DNA of 64,000 nt from contig NC_092368.1 in the NCBI RefSeq assembly GCF_030848805.1, positions 11,317,780 to 11,381,779 of the forward strand, given 5' to 3'. Source of the DNA: Temnothorax longispinosus. Lineage: Eukaryota; Arthropoda; Insecta; Hymenoptera; Formicidae. Made by a program: the position numbers and the translations under genes. Shown here one piece after another: positions 40,411-50,810 of the stretch (the first letter of the stretch is position 1; the number at the start of each line of letters is the position of its first letter). The notes below the pieces were generated by a model, which had not been told where the DNA came from, searched no databases, and worked only from the letters and a program-made list of their open reading frames with translations.

Positions 40411-40880
40411 ATGTTGTTTACGACGAACGTGTTCCGTCAGGTTCGATGCGTTATCGGGTCGATCATCGTCCAGATGACGTCATTTTTTTCTTTGTCTTTT
40501 ACGTACTGCGTAAATAGATTGTCTAGTCTACGCGATAACCGCCCCCTTTTTTCCTAGGAAAAATGTTGTTTACGTCGAACGTGTCCCGACAGGTTCGATT
40601 GTTTAGTCTACGAGATAATCGATTGTTTAGTCTACGAGATAACACCCTCCTTTTCCTAGAAATATGTTGTTTACGACGAACGTGTTCCGACAGGTTCGAT
40701 GCGTTATCGGGTCGATCATCGTCCCGATGACGTCATTTTTTCCTTTGTCTTTCACGTACTGCGTAGATAGATTGTTTAGCGAATTTGTTTAGTCTACGCG
40801 ATAACCGCTCCTCTTTTCCTAGAAAAATGTTGTTTACGACGAACGTGTCCCGACAGGTTCGATGAACACGCTCCTACGCA
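40411..40880. repeat. Four spaced direct repeats (iteron-like)
   Basis: atgttgtttacgacgaacgt + gtcccgacaggttcgat begins at 40411, 40563, 40664 and 40827. The first and third are followed by gcgttatcgggtcgatcatc, a gatgacgtcat palindrome and acgtactgcgta; short gtctacgcgataac words separate the units. Confidence 0.85.
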
Positions 40881-41439
40881 GTGCGCTATCGAGTTAGTCT
40901 TACCCATTGTGCGCCGCCTAGCGGCGTCGTTGCAAACGAAGCTCCCGCGGACCCCCCACGCGGCCCCCGCGGACCCCCACGCGGACCTCCGCGGCGCGAC
41001 CGCGACCGCGAACGCGGACTTCCCCTCCCGCGGACCCGCGGCGCGGGTGAGTCATCTCGGTGACTCATCCCGGTGAGTCATCACGGTGAGTCATCACGGT
41101 GAGTCATCATGGTGAGTCATCACGGTGGTATGCCAAGGTCAACCCCCCCCTCGCGGCGTAACCCGATATCCTTGAAACCCGATACCCTTGTGTAACCCGA
41201 TATCCTTATGTAACCCAATACCCTTCTGTAACCCGATACCCCGCCCCTCCCCCCTTCCCTCACCCCCGCGTTATCTCCTTGTAACCCGATACCCTTGTGT
41301 AACCCGATATCCCGCCCCTCTCCCCTCCCCCTCACCCCCCGCAAAATCAGATACCCCCCTCCCTCACCCCTCCTCGGAGCCCCCGGGGTGGAATCGGCCT
41401 ATTCTAACTACTAAAGTCTTTACACAATTCTTGATGTTT

Positions 41440-42190
41440 TATCTACTTCACAAAATTATATTACCTAACTTAACTCAAGTGACATGTATTTCAAAAAGAT
41501 GTGAAATATTTAATTTCTCCTTTACAAAATTATATTACCTAACTTAACTCAAGTGACATGTATTTAAAAAAAAAAGATATGAACTCTTTAAATTAAATTG
41601 CGCAAATTGCAAAGAGATTATTATACCACAAAATTGCGTTACCAAACTCAATCCAAGTGATACGTACCAACCTAAGTAGTAGTAGCCTTATTTCTTTTTA
41701 ACAAAATGATATTACAAAATTGCGTTACTTAACTCAACCTAATTGATATGTTATTTAAAAAAAAATATGTGAAATCTTTAAATTACACCACCTACAAAAA
41801 GAATATATATATATTGCTTTGAAAAATAATTGTAATGCAACTACTCTTAAAAAATAAAACAAAATTGTGTTACCTAACTCAACCCAAGTGGTATGTATCT
41901 TTGTATACCTAAGGATCTTTCTATCAACGCAAGTGGTAGTAGTTTTAATTCTCCTTGATAAAATTATAATATTACAAAGAATCAAAATAAAGAAGAAAAA
42001 AATAAAACAAGATTGTGTTACCTAACTTAACCCAAGTGGTATGTATCTTTGCACTACAATTATTTTTCAAAGCAATATATATATATATATTTTCTTTGTA
42101 GTTGGCGTAATTTAAAGATTTCATATATTTTTTTGAAATAACATATCACTTAGGTTGAATTAGGTAACGCAATTTTGTGATATAATTTTG
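41440..42190. repeat. Cluster of dispersed ~40-bp repeats, both orientations
   Basis: The word acaaaattgcgttacctaac followed by tcaacccaagtgatatgta appears at about 41450, 41525, 41625, 41710, 41865 and 42010, and in reverse at 42140-42180. Two outer copies (41440-41490 and 41520-41565) are close tandem duplicates. Confidence 0.75.
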
Positions 42191-42205
42191 TTAAGGAGAA
42201 ATAAG

Positions 42206-43664
42206 GGTCTCTGTGAAGTTGGCACCTCACTTTCAAAAATCGAAAGTTTTATCAACAGTTCTATTTGCATCCGCAATAGTTCTACAGTTCCTGATAATTT
42301 TTAGAAAGAGTTCCGTTGATTTAGTTAAAAAAAATGAATTTTGAAAATATGAGGTGCTAACTTCCCGTAGCACCTCATGTTTCGAAAAAATTAATTTTAA
42401 ACATGATATTTTATAGTTCTCAAAGAGTTCTACAGTTCCTGATAAGATTTAGCAATAGTTCCGGTCATTAAATATTTTTAAATAAATTTTTAATCTGATC
42501 GCGAGCACCTCAAATTGATTTAAAAAAAATTGATTTTTACCATGAGATTCTATAGTTCTCGAAGAGTTCTACAGTTCCTGATAGGTGTCAGCGACAGTTC
42601 CGGTCTTTAATTATTTTTAAACAATTTTTTAATTTGATTGCCAGCATCTCATCTACGAAAAATACGGGGTGCTGACAATTCCGATCGTTTTCTTCAGAGT
42701 TCTTTGGAACTCTTGTCAAAACGTATTTAAATGCTCGAAACTATGTGAGAACTGCCGAGAACTCTAAAGTAGTCTAAAGAAAACGATCGGAATTGTCAGC
42801 ACCCCGTATTTCTCGTATAGATGAGGTGCTGGCGGTCAAATTAAAAAATTGTTTAAAAATAGTAAATAGCTGGAACTCTTGTCAAAACGTATTTAAATGC
42901 TCGGAACTATGTGAGAACTGCCGAGAACTCTGAAGAAAACGATCGTAATTGTCAGCACCCCGTATTTCTCGTAGATGAGGTGCTGGCGGTCAAATTAAAA
43001 AATTGTTTAAAAATAGTAAATAGCTGGAACTCTTGTCAAAACGTATTTAAATGCTCGGAACTATGTGAGAACTGCCGAGAACTCTGAAGAAAACGATCGG
43101 AATTGTCGGCACCCCGTATTTCTCGTAGATGAGGTGCTGGCGGTCGAATTAAAAAATTGTTTAAAAATAGTAAATAGCTGGAACTCTTGTCAAAACGTAT
43201 TTAAATGCTCGGAACTATGTGAGAACTGCCGAGAACTCTGAAGAAAACGATCAGAATTGTCAGCACCCCGTATTTCTCGTAGATGAGGTGCTGCCGGTCG
43301 AATTAAAAAATTGTTTAAAAATAATTAAAGGCCGGAACTGTCGCTGACACCTATCAGGAACTGTAGAACTCTTCGAGAACTATAGAATCTCATAGTAAAA
43401 ATCAATTTTTTTGGAATTTGAGGTGCTCGCGATCAGATTAAAAATTTGTTTAAAAATACTTAATGACCGGAACTAATTAATTTTTTCGAAACATGGGGTG
43501 CTACGGGAAGTTAGCACCTCATATTTTCAAAATTCATTTTTTTTAACTAAATCAACGGAACTCTTTCTAAAAATTATCAGGAACTGTAGAACTATTGCGG
43601 GTGCAAATGGAACTGTTGATAAAACTTTCGATTTTTGAAAGTAAGGTGCCAACTTCACAGAGAC
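42206..43664. mobile_element. 1.46-kb TIR element with internal tandem repeats
   Basis: ggtctctgtgaagttggcac at 42206 is mirrored at 43664. Inverted homology of the arms extends over ~330 bases, with scattered inner pairs. The word gaggtgctaacttcccgtag and gttctacagttcctgat recur throughout. No transposase frame. The right end abuts Gypsy reverse-transcriptase sequence. Confidence 0.85.
42705..43320. repeat. 154-bp tandem repeat, four copies
   Basis: gtgagaactgccgagaactc occurs at 42745, 42911, 43065 and 43219; the last three are exactly 154 bases apart, and the first has ~12 extra bases. Confidence 0.9.
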
Positions 43665-44403
43665 CAACCGAATGCCTTTCGGATTAAAAAATGCACCATC
43701 AACATTTTAAAGAGCAATAATAGCCGTATTAGCAGGATTAGTAAGATTACAATGTCTAGTATTTGGACATATGGAGCAAGTCTACAGGAACATAATAAAA
43801 GATTAATCGAAGTATTAAGAAGACTGAGAAAATATAATTTGAAATTACAGCCCGATAAATGCGAATTCCTTCAGAAAGAAGTGACGTACCTCGGACATAT
43901 GTAATAACGGAAAACATAATTTTATCCGATCCTTCAAAATTAGAAGCAGTAAAAAGCTTCCCGACACCAGCAAAAGTAAAAGATATTCAGGCCTTCATTG
44001 GATTAGCCGGATATTACCGAAGATTTATTAAAGATTTCTCAGCGATTGCCAAGCCACTTACGAAACTAACCAAAAAAGATATCAAATTCGAGTGGGCGGC
44101 AGAACAACAAAACGCATTTAAAATACTTAAAGAAAAATTAACTACAGCACCAGTATTAAAATACCCGGATTTCTCTCAAGAATTTATATAGTGACTACCG
44201 ACGCTTCAGATTACGCAATCGGAGCCATACTGTCACAAGGAAAGATAGGTCAAGATCAACCCGTAGCTTATGCGAGCAGAGTACTATCTAAAGCCGAGCA
44301 AAATTACAATACTACTGAGAAAGAATTACTAGCGATAATATGGGCGGTAAAACACTTCCGACCGTACGTTTATGGAACGAAATTTACAAGTGACAGACCA
44401 TAG
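43665..44403 (+). pseudogene. Gypsy fragment: reverse transcriptase end and RNase H
   Basis: Starts at RMPFGLKNAPSTF, the segment just before the catalytic site. A deletion/frameshift removes the YxDD motif. Then LQPDKCEFLQKEVTYLGH, QAFIGLAGYYRRFIKDFSAI and KPLTKLTKKD, and RNase H VTTDASDYAIGAILSQG, YASRVLSKAEQNYNTTEKEL. It ends at TSDRP and a stop. Two further frame breaks occur at 43902 and 44190. No LTRs; protein type resembles 17.6/gypsy-like pol. It is cut off at the left by the 42206-43664 TIR element. Confidence 0.9.
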
Positions 44404-45380
44404 GTAGTCTCTAAGTTTTATTCGTCGAAGGCAACATGAATGTCATACATCCCACCCCTCTGGGATATATGGCAAAAATTCAAGGGTTTCTAAAAGTTTT
44501 TTTTATTAAATAATAAATACAAAAAGTGAATATTTCATATTTCTATTTTTTTATAGTAGTAGACAGTATAAAGTTTTTATTGGTATAATTTATTTGCCTT
44601 AAACATAGTAAATAGTACTCGATAAATTAAGTTTTCCTTAGCTGCGGCGTATATACCGAAGTTACTCTATTGTTATACGATCCAAAAAGAAGGAAAAAAA
44701 CACATAGAAGATTTCGAGTTTTACAAAGTGTCTGTTACTATGGCATAAATCCCGCATCTTAGAAATAAACAAAGAATACAAAAGCTAATATGCACTTGTA
44801 TTTGGCTGTATATGTTCCATCATTTACTATCCCTATACACTTATGTATCATGAAATAACCATTAAACTTTTTACATTCCCTACAGTAATTATTTTACGTA
44901 GTCGTAATATATGATTGCGCTACTTACTACATTGAGAAATCGATTCAACTCATGATGGTTTCGTTAATATTAACAGTAAAGAACTAATATTACAACACAA
45001 TACACTATATATAACAATATGGCATAAAAGCACATAACAATGTGATTGCGAGCAAATAGCTTTGTTCCTTCTATTTTTTTCTGACTTCTGCGGCGCACGG
45101 CGTAAATCCCCGCGCGGCGTAAATACCGGAGTTACCCTATTCCTTCTATTTTTTCTGACTTCTGCGGCATAAATCCCTATATTGTGCACCAAAGGGAGAA
45201 AGCTGCATTTTTCAGACGAGTATAAAGTTTGCCGCCCTCGCCTTCGGCTCGGGCTGCATCACAAAAGTCTGAAAGAGGTTTCGACCCGTGGTGCACACGA
45301 TATTTTTCACAACACCTTTTACGGAAATGTTCGACTTACCATGCCTGTAGAGCGGGGCAAAAGTGGCCAATTGCACGCCA
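44404..45380. other. Intergenic, no gene seen
   Basis: AT-rich. A phrase tgcggcgtaaataccggagttaccctatt-like occurs at ~44640-44670, 45090-45140 and 45150-45180, so a degenerate repeat is present. Confidence 0.5.
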
Positions 45381-45389
45381 GGACTTAAG

Positions 45390-45830
45390 GCTTCCGCACA
45401 ATAAAAAGTATAAGGAACTAAAAACAGATATTAGCGATCAGGACTAAAGAATCAAAAATAAAAAGTTGAATGCACGATAAAAAATACAGGTAACAGAAAC
45501 AGGGAATAACAATAGAATTTTAATCTATCCGAAGCCGTGTATTAATTTTAAGCTGGATATGCACAATACAATGGTACAGGCAACAGGAATAGGAAATAAC
45601 ACAGGCAATAGATTTTCAACCTATCGGAAGCCGTGTATCAGTACTGTAGCATTTATATACGGCTTCCGATAGGTTGAAAATCTATTGCGTGTTATTCCCT
45701 ATTCCTGTTGCCTATACCTTTGTATTGTGCATCCAGCTTTACACCAGCTTTATTCCTGATTTCTTATTTTTAATCGCTAATATCTGTTCCTTGTTCCTTA
45801 TATTTTTTATTGTGCGGGGGCCTTTAAGAG
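45390..45830. mobile_element. Large fold-back, ~430 bp
   Basis: 45390-45438 (cgcacaataaaaagtataag...) pairs with 45773-45820. 45559-45634 (tgcacaatacaatggtacag... to atcggaagccgt) pairs with 45659-45730. A tandem-like variant of the inner arm (aatctatccgaagccgtgta) lies at 45520-45545. The inner arms are almost identical. Confidence 0.8.
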
Positions 45831-45899
45831 CTGCGCACAATAAAAGGAATAGGGGACAGGGAACAGGAAATAAGAAACAGTTCAATATCCACTTTTAAA

Positions 45900-46922
45900 A
45901 AAGGCGTGTGTTACCTGAGTGAATTTCGTTTGTATCGTAAAATTGAAGCCTCTTTTCCGCGATGCCGATTGGCTATCTCGATTGATTGCCGCGCCGCGTA
46001 GCTTGCTTCATCCCGTGAGGGACTGTCATCGCGGAGTGTGGCGAGTTTCGTGCGTGTATAGTGCGTCGTGTGTGTCATGATGTGACAGCTCGCGTCGTGT
46101 CGCGAGGTTAATCGTCCCGCGTCGTGTCGCGATTATTATACAATAGCATAATGTTAAAGCTAAATGGCGCGCGCGAAGCGCGCGCGTCTGTAGTGTCTAG
46201 TTAATATATAAAATTCATTAACATATGTAGTTTATTAACACAGAATAGACGAACAGAGGAATAGCGCTAAAAACAGTAACGAAATTTTATTCTTTATTTT
46301 GTATGCCGTGTGCACAATGCATATGTTAATATATATTAATCTGTTCCCTGTTCCGTAATTCCTTTCATTGTGCGCAGTTTCTTACTTTCCTCCCCTAGGG
46401 GAAAAAATTGATACTTTCTACTACGCTAGCCCGGCTAGCCCCGTACAGTGGGCAAAAAGTAAAGTAGCAGGCAAATACGATCTAACTCCGTTTTCTTTCA
46501 TTCTAACTTAGGGTGCAATGCGTTCGGTTTGGACGCTCACGCGCTGTAAGCGCTTATGAGCGTTACTCACGTCGTTCGCTTTGGAGTTGTAAGCGCTTAC
46601 GGATCGACTAATGACGTCATCGTGACGTCATAACTTCTGCTGACAAACGCTTATTTCTGCAAGGTAGGGCAGTGTGAGCGTGATCAAGCGTAAGCGCCTT
46701 ACGTTCATTTCGGAACGCATTGTTAGCGGATTGCATATCAACAAACATGTCGTCGAATCGAATTATAGACGGAAAAATTGTAACGAAATTCCAATTTCCA
46801 GCATTTAACGCAGTGGCTTTTCCTACATTGAATTTCTTACAAATGGATCTGTACATAATTTAAATATTAAGCAAGGAAAAATTATATGCATACACAAAAA
46901 TAAATTAAAAATTGAATAAACG

Positions 46923-46924
<2 letters not shown>
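45900..46924. other. Intergenic, no gene seen
   Basis: 45940-46200 is CpG-rich with a gcgcgcgcgaagcgcgcgc hairpin at ~46166-46186 and cgtcgtgtcgcga words. 46530-46700 has gtaagcgcttac palindromes and two tgacgtca sites. No supported frame. Confidence 0.5.

Positions 46925-46960
<36 letters not shown>
46925..46960. repeat. (TA)n microsatellite
   Basis: About 18 TA units. Confidence 0.95.
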
Positions 46961-46965
<5 letters not shown>

Positions 46966-46991
46966 CTCTCCTGAATAAATCAAATAAAGTG

Positions 46992-47122
46992 GCCTAGTTT
47001 ACACCGATCTCTTGATACGCGTATCAAATAGTATATTTGAACTGATCAGCCAATAATCAGACTTATTTACTAGTTATTTACTATTTAATACGCGTATCAA
47101 GTGATCGGTGTAAACTAGGCCA
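46992..47122. mobile_element. Fold-back MITE
   Basis: ggcctagtttacaccgatct...ttgatacgcgtat at the left is mirrored by atacgcgtatcaagtgatcg and gtgtaaactaggcc at the right; arms are ~40 bases, the spacer ~45. The ggcc-type ends recall the MITEs at 5987 and 10122. Confidence 0.8.
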
Positions 47123-47204
47123 GTGAGAGAGGCAATCAGAGCCACGCGCGGTAATTAATGCGCAATCAAAATAATACAATAATAAAATATATTATAAGTT
47201 AATA

Positions 47205-47250
47205 CAAATTCGGACGTTTCGACACTTTTTTTGTGTCATCTTCAGCGTAA
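47205..47250 (-). ncRNA. Hammerhead-ribozyme-like core
   Basis: Minus strand: CTGAAGA (CUGANGA core, 47245-47239), then a stem tgacac-aaaaaaa-gtgtc, then GAAACG (47220-47215). Core and stem II agree with hammerhead motifs known at the ends of Penelope-like elements. Stem III and the cleavage triplet were not established. Confidence 0.55.
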
Positions 47251-47719
47251 AAATGAAAATAATACATGAAAAAATTTTAGACGATAAATTACAGTCAATC
47301 GCAATAAAATGAGTCAATCAGTAGAAAAGCGCAGTCAAATCAATAAAATAAAATTCATACGAATGTTTGGTAGTCTGTCAGAATATGCCGATATGCAAAT
47401 GCTACGAATCGATTGCATCTTCGACGTTTACTCTCAGGTTGGAAGACCATGTAGAAAGGAGAGATTCGATTGTCCTTTCTAAACTGTGAATCGGAGTCGC
47501 AATATGTTAAAAAACGCAATGTATCAGTATTAAAATTACAATCACGAATTCTTACTTACGGATCATTACAGACTAGTAAGTCGCAGTGTTAAAATGTATC
47601 TGTCGCTCTGACATGTCGTGAATGAATGAAGCGTTGGTAGAAATCGGAAGGTTAACATAATAAAAGCGGTGTATACATGAGTTAGGTGGGGATAAATATT
47701 CACAACGAATAACTCTAAA

Positions 47720-48070
47720 TTTTTGATAACCTATCAATAACGTTCAAATAAGTATCCGCTAAACCTTCCGTGTCCTTCTGCAAATTTAATCCATTTTCTT
47801 AACTCTTTATGCACAGCGTCTCGGAAATTAAGCGTTTATAAAAATACGATTCATTATCTAGAATTTCCACATTATCCCAATCGAAATTATGATTTAATGC
47901 TAATCTATGATCTGTTATAACAGAATGATTAGATGTATTCCAATTTATATATGGTTCTGGTGTTTCTTAATTCTTGTTTGTAATTGTCTGCTCGTTTGGA
48001 CTACATAAGATGCGTCGCAATCATTACAGTTAATTTTGTATACTAACGTTACATTGTTTAGACTATTCTT
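47720..48070 (-). pseudogene. Penelope-like GIY-YIG endonuclease remnant
   Basis: The CNDCDASYVVQTSRQLQTRI stretch corresponds to the C-X2-C...YVGQT motif; the G of the usual YVGQT is V here. Frameshifts follow at about 47960 and 47860. The last stretch, ending in LADTYLNVIDRLSKI, stops near 47725. Confidence 0.75.
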
Positions 48071-48205
48071 ATGGGAGCTTTTATGAAGATTCGCATTTTG
48101 TTTAAGCTATTATACGATAATATCACTTTCAGATCCCTTGTTATGTTCTTAAATTGTTCTGTTTAAAAAATTTAGAGTTATTCGTTGTAAATTTTTATCC
48201 CCACC

Positions 48206-48723
48206 TGTTAGTGGACCGCTCGATGTTTTCGCGCGCCGCGCCGAGGAAAGCACAAAAAATAGTCAGTATCTCGTTTAAAACGAGACAAGAGTCACTTTAT
48301 TCAAAGCTGGTTACAATGTCAGAATATTCGCGTGGTAATATCGCACTCGCTATTTCGCACTTTCGTACTCGCTACGATTCGACTCCGTATTCTCAATGTC
48401 GACAAACACAAGTGTCGCGTACGATTTGTGATGGCTCACTGAGCTTCCGGCCGGAGCAAGCGAAACGATCGCGGCCGGAGCTCCGAACTTTTCCGCGAGG
48501 AATTTCGAGACGTGAAAAACGCTGATTGGCTCCAAATCGTCGAGCGACCAGACTATTGGTCGCAGGACGTGCGATCACGCGATGTACACCTGTGGTCCGG
48601 GCGCGAGCAAAAACACACAAAAAAAAACGGGGGGAAGGCAAATAAACGTGTTTTGGAGCAAATCGAGCGTTCTCGAATATTCCCAACGCTCGTTTTCACT
48701 TTTCGAGCGTTAGATTCTCAACA
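48206..48723 (-). repeat. BEL/Pao 3' LTR
   Basis: 518 bases, tgttagtgga...ctcaaca. It differs from the other LTR by scattered substitutions and small indels (for example a missing atg near 48308). Confidence 0.93.
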
Positions 48724-48911
48724 TGCCGCCCGCCTCGTATTCAACGGAATGCGAAACAAACGGGGGAGAACAAGGTCGCATAAGTGCGCACGCAAATGAT
48801 CTGACGTCTTATGATACATTTATTTATATACACTATATACACTTCAGAGCTTAAACTATTTTGCACAATGTTCTTGAGTCTAATGAGGGACAAAATAGTC
48901 GTAGTTTAACG

Positions 48912-49232
48912 TTATTCTACGGGTGCCGTGGGCCCGATAAACGCAGGTAACCGGCAGATCTGCGTTATTGGTCGCTTCAGCTCGGAATTGGCGGTGCGTA
49001 ATGTAACGACGCGAACGCGACCGTCAAGTCCGGGATGGACTTGTTGAATCCTTGCAAGTTCCCACTTCGAAGGAGGAAGGAGGTTGTTTTTTAGTAAAAC
49101 TAACTCGTCAACCTTGAGATTATCGTGAGATTCGGTCCATTTGACGCGCTGTTGCAATGAATGTAAGTAATCCGACGACCAAGAACGCCATATCTGTTCG
49201 ACCATGAGTTGCACGTGTTGCCATCGCGACAA
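48912..49232 (-). pseudogene. BEL/Pao integrase C-terminal domain
   Basis: SRWQHVQLMVEQIWRSWSSD, LKVDELVLLKNNLLPPSKWE and GRVRVVTLRTANSELKRPIT, the Pao-type C-terminal domain (DUF5641-like), then a stop. Upstream coding reaches it through a frameshift and a stop near 49255-49320. Confidence 0.88.
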
Positions 49233-49309
49233 TCGATTTGCATTGATTTCGAGTTATGATTCCTCCGGTACGCTGGTGAGCGGTCGACCGATGAGGAAAT
49301 GACCAGGCG

Positions 49310-49705
49310 TCAACGCGGTAAAGTCGGACGGATCGTCGCTGAGGGGCGAAATCGGTCGAGAGTTGAGGCCTCTATCTTACATAAAATCGTCACGAATTCC
49401 GAGCGAGATAGGGTACGAGCACCAATCACCCGCTTGAGATGGTGCTTAAAGCTTTTAACGCCAGCCTCCCAAAGTCCGCCGAAATGTGGTGCAGCCGGGG
49501 GCACGAAATGCCACTTCACACCGTCATTCGCGAGGATTTCTTTGAGGGAATGGTTGTTCATAAGCGAGCAAAAGCTGCGTTGGAGCTCGCGGTCCGCACC
49601 CCGAAAATTCGTGCCATTATCGCTGTACATGTCCGATGGCAGTCCACGTCGACTGACAAACCGATGAAATGCGGCAAGGAATCCTTCGGAGGAGTAATCC
49701 TCCAC
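49310..49705 (-). pseudogene. BEL/Pao integrase core
   Basis: VEDYSSEGFLAAFHRFVSRR, MYSDNGTNFRGADREL and FVPPAAPHFGGLWEAGVKSF carry the second and third catalytic acids (D and E). It connects out of frame to the preceding piece near 49775, where ATKAIHLEC-like sequence is split. Confidence 0.88.
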
Positions 49706-49724
49706 GCACTCGAGGTGGATCGCC

Positions 49725-50735
49725 TTAGTGGCGAGACAAACGAAGACCGCTACGTAATGTATGCTCCCCTTTTGACCCCTTTTGACGGCCGACCACGGGG
49801 GTAATAATCATCAGTCCGGCGTAATCTATGCCCGTGTGAGAGAAAGGAGGAGAGGGATTGACTCGGGGATTCGGGAGATCACCCAATAATTGCGTCGGCG
49901 TTTTCGCGGAGTATCGAAAACATGTAACACATTTATGGATGTGAGATTTGATCATGCTTTGCGCTGAAATTATCCAATAAGTTTGACGGAGACATCTAAG
50001 CGTGAGTTGTGTCCCTCCATGGAGGGAGCGTCGGTGAGCTTGATCGATCAAAAGTTCAGAAATGTGATGTCGCGGGAGTATGACCGGGTGTCGCTCATTG
50101 TAACTCAGCGCAGAGTTTTTGAGCTGCCCGCCCAGCCGGATTAATAGATCTTTCCCGATAAATGGGTGGAGAGAGCGTAAGGGACTTGTTCGCGATACTG
50201 CGGCATGAGCTTTTAAGGCTTTCAAAGCATCAGGAAAACAGGTCGCTTGTACCGATCGAAGCCAAAAGACAGAAGCTTCGTGGATCTCTTCTGCGGTCAA
50301 AGGCGACTTGACGATCGCCGAAGAGGCGACTTTATTTTTTAAGTTTTGAACGAAACGACGAATGTATGCGGTAATACGGAGAAGTCGGATCCAGCTCGAG
50401 CACGAGGAGGGCAGATCCCACTCAGGAGTTGGATCGACGAGATGAACGGTAGCTTTGCGCGCTTCGGAAGATACCGTTTGCAAAATTTCCTTTCCGATAG
50501 GAGTCGGGAGAATCGGCCACGAGGCCGGGGATTTTCTAAGCCACGGGGGGCCGAACCACCATAATTCATGGTGGACGAGGTTGACAGCAGTAGAGCCGCG
50601 AGAAGCGCAGTCGGCAGGATTGTCGTGAGAACAGACGTGCTGCCAACGTACTGACGGAAGGCGTGTCTGCACCTCGGAGACGTGGTTCGCGACGTAGGAA
50701 TTCCATCGAGATGGATGTTGCTGAATCCAAGCCAA
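49725..50735 (-). pseudogene. BEL/Pao RNase H end and integrase start
   Basis: AWIQQHPSRWNSYVANHVSE and RWQHVCSHDNPADCASRG belong to RNase H. Then HPVILPRHH and IDQAHRRSLHGGTQLTL with HKCVTCFRY (integrase zinc domain), and THTGIDYAG with the first catalytic D. It is in the same frame as the 50811-53111 piece but separated by TGA codons at 50811 and near 50757. Confidence 0.9.
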
Positions 50736-50810
50736 TGCGATTTGGGAATCAGTTCAGCCGAATAATAAAGCTCGCGGGAAGTGTAGGGAATTTTTTACCC
50801 AATCTAAAAA

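Larger units (their letters stand above)
39501..41411. mobile_element. 1.9-kb element with ~480-bp TIRs and one ORF, unknown family
   Basis: Ends gtagttagtataggccgatt and its near complement (ending 41411) continue into arms of about 480 bases each. Every arm contains a GC-rich Arg-coding segment, then 13-base gatgactcaccgt-type repeats, then tatcgggttacacaaggg repeats, then G-rich DNA. The unique centre (39980-40930) holds the end of a 158-codon ORF and four spaced copies of atgttgtttacgacgaacgt. No transposase or replication motif was recognised. The layout recalls long-ITR DNA elements or remnants of linear DNA viruses, but nothing proves either. Confidence 0.8.
47180..48165 (-). mobile_element. 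Penelope-like element, 3' part
   Basis: Minus-strand reading from ~48060 gives VYKINCNDCDASYVVQTSR, the GIY-YIG endonuclease signature of Penelope-like elements with their CX2-5C zinc site. It continues through a frame-broken TDHRLALNHNFDW-like tail to ~47725. A long 3' untranslated part follows, ending with a hammerhead-like core. Reverse transcriptase is absent: the 5' part is lost. Confidence 0.8.

Noticed and set aside
40886..41068. 60-codon frames on both strands in the right TIR
   Set aside because: The minus-strand one is the mirror of the ORF start in the left TIR and stops quickly; the plus-strand one is its shadow.
42705..43320. CRISPR or satellite centromere array
   Set aside because: Only four copies of 154 bp, confined inside a TIR element.
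48154..48799. Frames in the BEL/Pao LTR and their copies at 54907-55388
   Set aside because: LTRs are non-coding; the duplicated frames come from LTR duplication.
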